Shown here one piece after another: positions 1 through 5,925 of a stretch of 7,261 nucleotides of DNA. The DNA comes from an uncultured Bacteroidota bacterium (GTDB lineage: Bacteria; Bacteroidota; Bacteroidia; Chitinophagales; Chitinophagaceae): NCBI GenBank assembly GCA_946887345.1, contig CAMPKR010000125.1, forward strand, positions 1-7,261, written 5' to 3'. The notes beneath the pieces were generated by a model that was given only the letters and a program-made list of their open reading frames with translations, was not told where the DNA came from and did no database searches. The first letter of the stretch is position 1. The number at the start of each line of letters is the position of its first letter. The position numbers were made by a program, and so were the translations under genes.

Positions 1-1980
1 ACCTTTGGCCGCGTAAGACCCGTGCATACCAATGCCGTGATCTTCGCCTTTGTGGGTAATGGTATATTTATGGGGGTTTATTACTCCCTGCAGCGACTCT
101 GTAAGGCCAGGATGTTCAGCGACAGGCTGAGCAAGTTCCATTTCTGGGGATGGCAATCGATAATAGTGCTGGCTGCGCTGACCCTGCTGGCAGGTTACAC
201 TACCGGAAAAGAATATGCTGAGCTGGAATGGCCCCTGGATATATTGATAGCGCTTGTATGGGTTGCCTTCGGCTGGAACATGTTCGGGACGATACTGAAG
301 CGCCGTGAACGCCATTTGTATGTCGCTATATGGTTCTACATAGCCACTTTTGTAACGGTAGCCATGCTGCATATAGTGAATTCAGTAGAGATACCATTCT
401 CGGCTCTGAAATCCTATTCCTGGTATGCAGGTGTGCAGGATGCACTGATACAATGGTGGTACGGGCACAATGCGGTGGCATTCTTCCTTACTACGCCATA
501 CCTCGGCATCATGTACTATTTCCTGCCCAAGGCAGCCAACAGGCCGGTATATTCTTACAGACTTTCCATTATACACTTCTGGGCGCTGATATTCATATAT
601 ATATGGGCCGGTCCGCACCACCTGTTGTATACAGCGCTCCCTGACTGGGCTCAATCTCTGGGTACTGTATTCTCGCTGATGTTGATAGCTCCATCCTGGG
701 GTGGTATGCTTAACGGATTGCTTACGCTACGCGGTGCCTGGGACAAGGTGCGCGAAGATGTGGTGCTGAAGTTCATGGTAGTGGCCGTAACGGCCTATGG
801 TATGGCCACCTTTGAAGGACCTATGCTGAGCCTGAAGAACGTGAATGCGATCAGCCACTTCACAGACTGGACCATAGCCCACGTACACGTTGGGGCTTTG
901 GGTTGGAACGGTTTCCTCACCTTCGGTATGCTGTACTGGCTGATCCCAAGGATATTCAGGACCCAACTCTATTCGCAGAAACTCGCTAACTGGCATTTCT
1001 GGATAGGAACACTGGGTATAGTGTTCTATACAGTACCTATGTATTGGGCAGGTTTCATGCAAAGTCTTGCGTGGAAGGAATTTACTCCTGAGGGGCAATT
1101 GAAGTATCAGTTCATGGAAACCGTGCAACAAATGAAGCCTTTCTACGCAATGCGCGGAGTGGGTGGTTCACTCTTCCTGATAGGTACGCTGATGATGTGC
1201 TACAACCTCTACAAGACCATCCGTAAAGGAGCGGTACTGAACGACGAAGCTGCTGAAGCTGCCCCTCTTGCCAAAACTTATCAAGAACACGGAAGCCATC
1301 ACTGGCACAGGTGGATAGAGCGCAGGCCCGTACAACTGATGGTATTCAGCCTTATAGTGGTGGGTATAGGAGGACTTATAGAGATCGTTCCGACGTTCAT
1401 GGTGAAGTCGAACATACCGACCATCAGCAGTGTTAAACCGTATACTCCGCTGGAACTGCACGGACGTGATGTATATGTGAAAGAAGGCTGTTACAATTGC
1501 CACAGCCAGATGATACGTCCTTTCAGAAGTGAGGTAGCGAGATACGGTGAATACTCGAAGGCAGGTGAGTTCATTTACGACCATCCGTTCCAATGGGGTA
1601 GCAAGCGTACGGGCCCTGACCTGGCGAGAGTAGGTGGTAAGTACCCGGATAGCTGGCACTACAACCACATGTATGAGCCGACAAGTATGTCACCGAACTC
1701 GATAATGCCGAACTACCAATGGTTGTTCGAGAACGCGATCGACACCGCTCTTACCGGGGCCAAGATCAGGGCGATGCAAACACTTGGTGTGCCATATCCG
1801 GCAGGCTATGACAAGGTGGCTAACGCTGATGCAATGAAACAGGCGGGCGAAATAGTGGACAGGCTGGCTAAGGACAACATAAAAGCGAAAAGTGATAAGG
1901 AGATAATAGCCCTGATAGCCTACCTGCAAAGAATAGGCACAGATATAAAACTGGGACAGACAACAACCGCAAGTAAATAA
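1..1980 (+). CDS. ccoNO: cbb3-type cytochrome c oxidase fused subunits I/II (CcoN-CcoO), 5' partial
   Basis: Catalytic core of the cbb3 oxidase in the inner membrane: reduces O2 to water with electrons from cytochrome c and pumps protons. The frame is open from base 1 (TFGRVRP precedes the GTG at 22, inside the conserved family block), so the start lies upstream; 659 residues are visible. By alignment from memory to the Pseudomonas stutzeri enzyme about 50 residues are missing. Visible ligands (fragment numbering): H9 and H296 for low-spin heme b, H294 for heme b3, H156, H206 and H207 for CuB, and Y200, six residues before H206, the cross-linked tyrosine. CcoN ends near residue 410; a linker with HGSHHWH (430-436) leads into a CcoO part that keeps its membrane anchor (about 445-465), the heme c motif CYNCH (497-501) and likely Met ligand M569 in IMPN. 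The fusion is known in Bacteroidota. All key residues are present, so it looks functional. Confidence 0.96.
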   Translation, partial: TFGRVRPVHTNAVIFAFVGNGIFMGVYYSLQRLCKARMFSDRLSKFHFWGWQSIIVLAALTLLAGYTTGKEYAELEWPLDILIALVWVAFGWNMFGTILKRRERHLYVAIWFYIATFVTVAMLHIVNSVEIPFSALKSYSWYAGVQDALIQWWYGHNAVAFFLTTPYLGIMYYFLPKAANRPVYSYRLSIIHFWALIFIYIWAGPHHLLYTALPDWAQSLGTVFSLMLIAPSWGGMLNGLLTLRGAWDKVREDVVLKFMVVAVTAYGMATFEGPMLSLKNVNAISHFTDWTIAHVHVGALGWNGFLTFGMLYWLIPRIFRTQLYSQKLANWHFWIGTLGIVFYTVPMYWAGFMQSLAWKEFTPEGQLKYQFMETVQQMKPFYAMRGVGGSLFLIGTLMMCYNLYKTIRKGAVLNDEAAEAAPLAKTYQEHGSHHWHRWIERRPVQLMVFSLIVVGIGGLIEIVPTFMVKSNIPTISSVKPYTPLELHGRDVYVKEGCYNCHSQMIRPFRSEVARYGEYSKAGEFIYDHPFQWGSKRTGPDLARVGGKYPDSWHYNHMYEPTSMSPNSIMPNYQWLFENAIDTALTGAKIRAMQTLGVPYPAGYDKVANADAMKQAGEIVDRLAKDNIKAKSDKEIIALIAYLQRIGTDIKLGQTTTASK

Positions 1981-1992
1981 AACGAACAGATC

Positions 1993-2166
1993 ATGAAATT
2001 CATCAATTATCTGGAAAGCATCACGGGAGTGGGAATTTATCCACTAGCCTCGTTACTGATATTCTTTGTATTCTTTACGGGCCTGTCTATCTGGGCATTC
2101 AAAGCCAATAAGAGCTATATCACCTTGATGAAACAGCTGCCATTTGCCGATCCCGAACAAAAGTAA
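1993..2166 (+). CDS. ccoQ: CcoQ/FixQ-like small membrane subunit of cbb3 oxidase
   Basis: A 57-residue protein starting MKFINYLESITGVGIYP, with one membrane helix at about residues 15-36 (LASLLIFFVFFTGLSIWAFK), then a short basic and polar tail that ends LPFADPEQK. This matches the plan of CcoQ: N-terminal stub, one helix ending in a tryptophan-containing segment, and a tail with a 'PF.D' motif. In other bacteria CcoQ stabilises the association of CcoP with the CcoNO core. It starts 12 bases after the ccoNO stop and ends 10 bases before the likely ccoP ATG, exactly where ccoQ sits in cco operons. No strong Shine-Dalgarno sequence is seen; the upstream stretch is A-rich. The sequence family is poorly conserved, so the assignment rests on size, topology, tail motif and position. 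Confidence 0.88.
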   Translation: MKFINYLESITGVGIYPLASLLIFFVFFTGLSIWAFKANKSYITLMKQLPFADPEQK

Positions 2167-2176
2167 AAAAAGAACA

Positions 2177-2641
2177 ATGCTCAACATAAGACCATATACA
2201 AAGAGAATTTTCTTAATGATACTACTATCCAGCCCATTGCTGGCTGCAGCCGCAGATAAAGCAACTGTAACTCCGGCTGGTCCTCATTTGAATGTACTGC
2301 TGATCACTATGGTAGGACTTGCGATCATACTGCTGGCCATCATCGGTCTTGCAGGATTGACCCTCAGGAATCTTTCCATTGCCTGGCAGGAAAAAAATGC
2401 AAAGAACGGACCAGGCAATGTAGTTAAGTCTATTTTACTATTAGTGGCTGTGATGTGTTCCGGCCTTTCAGTTAATGCTGCTGAAGCAACCTCAGAGGTT
2501 GCTCCACAAATAAATTGGGACCAGCAGGTGATCAGTGGGATACCCGCATTTGACTTTTACCTTATAATGGGCATCATTGCCCTTGAGTTCCTGGTGATCA
2601 TCTGCTTGCTCATTACATCCGGATCTTTATCAGGATACTGA
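2177..2641 (+). CDS. ccoP: CcoP N-terminal membrane region (first part of a frame-broken ccoP)
   Basis: A 154-residue reading frame from the ATG at 2177 (an upstream TTG at 2144 lies inside ccoQ and is unlikely). It opens with a basic stretch and a signal-like hydrophobic segment ending LLAAAADKA, then a membrane helix around residues 38-58, a polar loop, a further signal-like hydrophobic segment (VVKSILLLVAVMCSGLSVNAAEA, split here only by family expectation), and a helix beginning FDFYLIMGIIALEFLVIICLLI. This is the long N-terminal region that Bacteroidota CcoP proteins carry before the heme domain. The last nine or so residues (SGSLSGY and its lead-in) do not look like the family; the expected continuation IRIFIRILNEKAET is encoded one frame back. 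So I read this as the first part of one gene that totals about 388 residues when joined to the next entry. It has no heme motif of its own. Confidence 0.82.
   Translation: MLNIRPYTKRIFLMILLSSPLLAAAADKATVTPAGPHLNVLLITMVGLAIILLAIIGLAGLTLRNLSIAWQEKNAKNGPGNVVKSILLLVAVMCSGLSVNAAEATSEVAPQINWDQQVISGIPAFDFYLIMGIIALEFLVIICLLITSGSLSGY
2587..2638 (+). other. ccoP: Frameshift zone within ccoP
   Basis: Reading must leave the upstream frame before its TGA at 2639-2641 and can only enter the downstream frame after that frame's TGA at 2584-2586. The best junction by protein similarity is 2612-2620, where LEFLVIICLLIT in one frame joins IRIFIRILNEKAET in the other. The change is equivalent to one missing base (or two extra). 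No heptamer of the X XXY YYZ type fits the zone in the incoming frame, so programmed slippage is not supported by what is visible. A natural mutation or a sequencing or assembly error are the likely explanations. Confidence 0.8.
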
Positions 2642-2679
2642 ATGAAAAGGCCGAAACGGCGAAAGTCGCGAAGCGTGTC

Positions 2680-3342
2680 GTGAAAGTGTCTTTCTGGGAC
2701 AGGTTCAACAAAGTGGTGCCTATTGAAAAAGAGAAGGACATCATGCTCGATCACAACTACGACGGTATACAGGAACTGGATAACAGTCTACCCCCGTGGT
2801 GGAAGTATGGTTTCTATCTCACTATAGTGATCGGGGTCATTTACCTCTGGCGCTTCCACGTGTCAGGAACCGGTCCCAACTCTGAACAGGAGTACTACGC
2901 TGAAGTACAGAAAGGTGAGGAAGAAAAGGCAGCCTACCTGGCCAAGTCTGCGAACAATATGGATGAGAATACCGTTACCCTGGCAACGGACGAAGCTGCG
3001 CTGGCATCGGGTAAGAAAATATTTGAGACATCGTGCGCTGCCTGCCATGCCAACGACGGCGGCGGCGGTGTAGGTCCTAACCTGGCAGATGAATATTGGC
3101 TGCATGGAGGTGATGTAAAAGACGTGTTCAAGTCGATAAAGTACGGCTGGCAGGAAAAAGGAATGAAGAGCTGGAAGGATGATCTTTCGCCAAAGCAAAT
3201 AGCTGAAGTATCGAGTTTTATCAAAGGCCTGAAAGGAACAAAGCCGGCAGCGCCGAAAGCTCCCCAGGGAGATATCTATAAAGAAGAAGGAACGCCGGCT
3301 CCTGCCGCAGATAGTACTGCTGCAAAGGTGGCAGTAAACTAG
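2680..3342 (+). CDS. ccoP: CcoP C-terminal part: membrane anchor plus monoheme cytochrome c domain
   Basis: Electron-transfer subunit of the cbb3 oxidase: passes electrons from soluble donors to CcoO. The first possible start in this frame is GTG 2680, but family-like coding (IRIFIRILNEKAETAK) already begins near 2617, so this is probably the rest of the preceding frame rather than a separate gene. From GTG it is 220 residues. It contains the CcoP signature DGIQELDNSLPPWW at about 28-41, a membrane helix to about residue 62, a charged linker, then the heme c motif CAACH (codons at 3034-3048) and a likely Met ligand (ATG 3163, in KGMKSW). There is one CXXCH, whereas proteobacterial CcoP has two. 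The tail is rich in Pro, Ala and Lys. If translated from the GTG, it would still be membrane anchored. The stop is six bases before ccoG. Confidence 0.85.
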   Translation: MKVSFWDRFNKVVPIEKEKDIMLDHNYDGIQELDNSLPPWWKYGFYLTIVIGVIYLWRFHVSGTGPNSEQEYYAEVQKGEEEKAAYLAKSANNMDENTVTLATDEAALASGKKIFETSCAACHANDGGGGVGPNLADEYWLHGGDVKDVFKSIKYGWQEKGMKSWKDDLSPKQIAEVSSFIKGLKGTKPAAPKAPQGDIYKEEGTPAPAADSTAAKVAVN

Positions 3343-3348
3343 AATAAG

Positions 3349-4752
3349 ATGAGTGTTGCAGATACGGGGTCGGATTTTAGAGACAAGGTTGCGACGGTAG
3401 ATAAGGATGGTAAAAGGATATGGGTCTATCCGACCCAACCCAAAGGAAAGCTCTATAATGCCAGGTCGGTCTTAAGTATAATTTACCTGGTCGTGTTCTT
3501 CGGGCTTCCTTTCGTAAAGGTCGATGGACATTCGTTCATAATGATCAATGTGCTGCAACGGAAGTTCATCCTGTTCGGGAAGATCTTCTGGCCGCAAGAC
3601 TTTTTCATTTTCGGTTTGGGGATGGTGGTGTTCATTGTGTTCATCGCACTGTTCACCGTTGTGTTCGGGAGAGTGTTCTGCGGTTGGGCCTGTCCCCAGA
3701 CCATATTTATGGAAATGGTCTTTCGTAAAGTGGAGTACTGGATAGAAGGAAATGCTGCTGAACAGAAACTTCTCGACAAAGCATCGTGGAATTCTGACAA
3801 GATACTGAAGAAGGGAGCCAAATGGTTTCTCTTCTGGGGTATCAGCTTTGTCATCGCCAATACCTTTCTCGCTTACTTCATCGGGATCGATGAATTGAGA
3901 ACGATCATTGGCGGCCCTTTTATGAATAATATTGGCGGGTTCTCTTTGCTATTGTTATTCACTACGATTTTCTTTTTTGTATACCTGCGGCTCCGGGAGC
4001 AGGTGTGTACTACCATCTGCCCTTATGGACGTATGCAGGGTGTATTGCTGGATAAGAATAGCATTGTTGTTGCTTACGATCATGAGCGGGGAGAGCCGAG
4101 GGGCAAGTTCAAAAAGAAAGAAGAGCGTGATCTGGGTGACTGTATAGACTGTGCACAATGTGTAAAGGTATGCCCGACGGGTATAGATATCAGGAATGGT
4201 ACACAGCTGGAGTGCGTCAATTGTACGGCATGCATAGATGCATGCAATACCATGATGAATGCTGTGGGTTTCCAGGAGGGCCTGATAAGACTGGCATCGG
4301 AGAGCAATATCAGCCAGAAGTCCCGTTTCCGGTTCACAGGTAGGATGAAGGCGTACACTTTGGTAATGGTCCTGCTGCTAGGTGTGGAAGTGTATCTGCT
4401 GGCGAGCCGGACTGATGTAGGTGTCTCGATCCTTAAAACTCCGGGACAACTTTACCAGGAACAGCCAGGCGGCCAGCTGAGCAACCTGTATAATTATAAA
4501 CTACTGAATAAGACCTTTAAGGATAAAGAGCTTCTATTCAAACCTGAGGATTTTAAGGGCAGTATACAGATAGTAGGCAATGATGCGCTGAAAGTGCCCA
4601 AAGAAGGATATGCATCCGGATCTATGTTCATATACATCGACGAGAAGTATATCACTAAAAGAAAGACACAGCTAAAGATCGCTGTTTACGAGGATGGGGA
4701 GAAGATTAAGACGATCACCACTACATTCCTTGGACCATTTAATGGAGTATAA
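3349..4752 (+). CDS. ccoG: CcoG (FixG/RdxA) polyferredoxin-type cbb3 oxidase assembly protein
   Basis: Membrane iron-sulfur protein needed for cbb3 assembly; family members have been shown to act as a cupric reductase, supplying Cu(I) for the CuB site. The 467 residues contain several membrane helices (first near 40-55, others around 85-108, 160-180 and 195-212), two CX3CP motifs (C111/C115 and C220/C224) and two 4Fe-4S clusters of ferredoxin type: C265, C268, C271, C275 followed by P276, and C289, C292, C295, C299. A further helix lies near 335-352, followed by a periplasmic Ig-like domain that forms the C-terminal 100 residues or so, as in FixG. Length is normal for the family. ATG 3349 is six bases after the ccoP stop, which points to cotranscription and coupled translation. 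All expected cysteines are present. Confidence 0.96.
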   Translation: MSVADTGSDFRDKVATVDKDGKRIWVYPTQPKGKLYNARSVLSIIYLVVFFGLPFVKVDGHSFIMINVLQRKFILFGKIFWPQDFFIFGLGMVVFIVFIALFTVVFGRVFCGWACPQTIFMEMVFRKVEYWIEGNAAEQKLLDKASWNSDKILKKGAKWFLFWGISFVIANTFLAYFIGIDELRTIIGGPFMNNIGGFSLLLLFTTIFFFVYLRLREQVCTTICPYGRMQGVLLDKNSIVVAYDHERGEPRGKFKKKEERDLGDCIDCAQCVKVCPTGIDIRNGTQLECVNCTACIDACNTMMNAVGFQEGLIRLASESNISQKSRFRFTGRMKAYTLVMVLLLGVEVYLLASRTDVGVSILKTPGQLYQEQPGGQLSNLYNYKLLNKTFKDKELLFKPEDFKGSIQIVGNDALKVPKEGYASGSMFIYIDEKYITKRKTQLKIAVYEDGEKIKTITTTFLGPFNGV

Positions 4753-4762
4753 AATAAGAACT

Positions 4763-5215
4763 ATGATGGCAAAACTAAGTTGGGGTAAGAGAGTAGCGAT
4801 ATTGTACCTGGGGTTCGTAACGCTGATGGTTATACTTGTTGTGGGAAGTATGCGCCAGAGTTTTGAACTGGTAGCCCCGGACTATTATTCGCAGGAAATT
4901 GCCTACCAGCAAACGATAGACGCAGCAAATAACGGCTCAACCTTGTCTGCACCTGTAAAGATAGAGGTGGACCAGGCAAATCTTCTCATCGTACTGCCCG
5001 ATGAATTCCGAGGCCGGTTCAGCGAGGCAGATATTCACTTTTATTCTCCCGTCAGTTCAAAACTAGATAAGAAAATGAAACTAACAACCCGGGAGGCAGT
5101 GGTAGTTGTGCCAAGAAAGGACCTGGCAAAAGCTAATTACAGCATCAAGATAAGCTGGACGTGTGATGATAAACGCTATTATCAGGAGATAGCCAAAGAC
5201 CTCGGAAAGATATGA
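4763..5215 (+). CDS. ccoH: CcoH/FixH family cbb3 oxidase assembly protein
   Basis: Small membrane protein of the FixH family, which associates with the assembling cbb3 oxidase and CcoP. From ATG 4763 it has 150 residues: one N-terminal membrane helix (about residues 10-28, VAILYLGFVTLMVILVVGS) followed by QSFELVAPDYYSQEIAYQQ, a FixH hallmark in which a 'DYY..E..YQ' segment leads into a periplasmic beta-rich domain. The start is ambiguous: ATG 4763 and ATG 4766 are adjacent and give the usual short cytoplasmic stub, while ATG 4742 would overlap the end of ccoG by 11 bases and add seven residues. I prefer 4763 or 4766. The stop overlaps the next gene's start (ATGA), so translation is probably coupled. 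Confidence 0.9.
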   Translation: MMAKLSWGKRVAILYLGFVTLMVILVVGSMRQSFELVAPDYYSQEIAYQQTIDAANNGSTLSAPVKIEVDQANLLIVLPDEFRGRFSEADIHFYSPVSSKLDKKMKLTTREAVVVVPRKDLAKANYSIKISWTCDDKRYYQEIAKDLGKI

Positions 5216-5922
5216 TTACCCCTGTTCTAACGATGGCATTACTCATGGGCCTTACCGGAAGCCTGCATTGCGCAGGCATGTGCGGGCCTATCATATGGGT
5301 AATGCCATTTCAATTTATTAGTGGCTTTAAAAAATGGATGGGGATTGGCTTATATCATTTTGGGAGGATAACTGTTTATGCATTGCTGGGCTTGACTTTA
5401 CATTCGTTCAAAGGACTTTTTAATCCTGTCGTTCAACTGTATGTTTCCATCATATTAGGTATTGCTCTTTTGTTGGCGGGCATTCTTTCTTTCCAATCAA
5501 ATCAGCTGCTAAAGATAAAGATGCCTTGGTCTGACTGGGCTAAGGAAAGATTGGGGAAGTTAATGAGTAATATCTCTCTGGCAACATTATTAGGAGCAGG
5601 CGCCTTAAACGGGTTATTGCCATGTGGGCTTGTTTATATGGCACTTTCTACTGCTGTTATCGTACCCGATCTGTTCACTGCTGCTCTGGCAATGTACGCC
5701 TTTGGGCTTGGCACAGTCCCTATGCTGGTTGGAATCACGATCTTTAAGAGCCGATTTAATGTGCAAATATTTCACAAGGCGAGAAAATTTGTTCCCTTTG
5801 TTATGCTGGGTTTCGGCCTCTTATTTGTAGTTCGCGGCATGAATCTCGGTATTCCATATTTAAGCCCGAAAATTGAAGTGTCCAATCACGAAGTAAAGGT
5901 TGACTGTTGCCATAAAAAGTAA
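5212..5922 (+). CDS. TauE/SafE-like (DsbD_2-type) integral membrane protein
   Basis: A 236-residue protein with about six membrane helices, of the COG2836 type usually named sulfite exporter TauE/SafE or UreH-like. Family marks are visible: GSLHCAGMCGP at residues 16-26 (C20 and C24), YHFGR at 48-52, and NGLLPCGLVY at 133-142 (C138). The intramembrane cysteines recall the DsbD/CcdA/ScsB transmembrane module. The start ATG 5212 overlaps the ccoH stop by four bases; GGAAAG lies just upstream at 5204-5209. Genes of this type recur at this place in cco operons, so a role in copper or thiol handling during oxidase maturation is plausible, but sulfite export has no support here and the substrate is unknown. 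The C-terminus ends in DCCHKK, a possible soft-metal site. Codon use is richer in T-ending codons than in the cco genes upstream. Confidence 0.9.
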   Translation: MITPVLTMALLMGLTGSLHCAGMCGPIIWVMPFQFISGFKKWMGIGLYHFGRITVYALLGLTLHSFKGLFNPVVQLYVSIILGIALLLAGILSFQSNQLLKIKMPWSDWAKERLGKLMSNISLATLLGAGALNGLLPCGLVYMALSTAVIVPDLFTAALAMYAFGLGTVPMLVGITIFKSRFNVQIFHKARKFVPFVMLGFGLLFVVRGMNLGIPYLSPKIEVSNHEVKVDCCHKK

Positions 5923-5925
5923 GGT

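Noticed and set aside
22..24. GTG at 22 as the start of the first gene
   Set aside because: The frame is open to base 1 and the residues before it (TFGRVRP) are part of the conserved CcoN block; the start is outside the window.
2144..2176. TTG at 2144 as start of the CcoP N-terminal frame
   Set aside because: It lies inside ccoQ in another frame; ATG 2177 follows the ccoQ stop by ten bases and gives a proper basic-plus-hydrophobic signal-like start.
2587..2638. Programmed -1 ribosomal frameshift in ccoP
   Set aside because: No X XXY YYZ heptamer in the incoming frame and no obvious downstream stem-loop by eye; a lost base is simpler.
2642..2683. ATG at 2642 right after the frame stop as a restart codon for the second half of ccoP
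   Set aside because: It is in the upstream frame, not the cytochrome frame, and reaches a TGA after about a dozen codons.
2863..3438. Long open frame on the - strand opposite ccoP and ccoG
   Set aside because: Shadow of the real + strand genes; no recognisable domain, and it spans a gene junction.
4228..4245. Perfect inverted repeat GCATGCAT-AG-ATGCATGC
   Set aside because: It lies inside ccoG and is explained by the codons of Ala-Cys-Ile-Asp-Ala-Cys in the second ferredoxin motif; not in a position for an operator or terminator.
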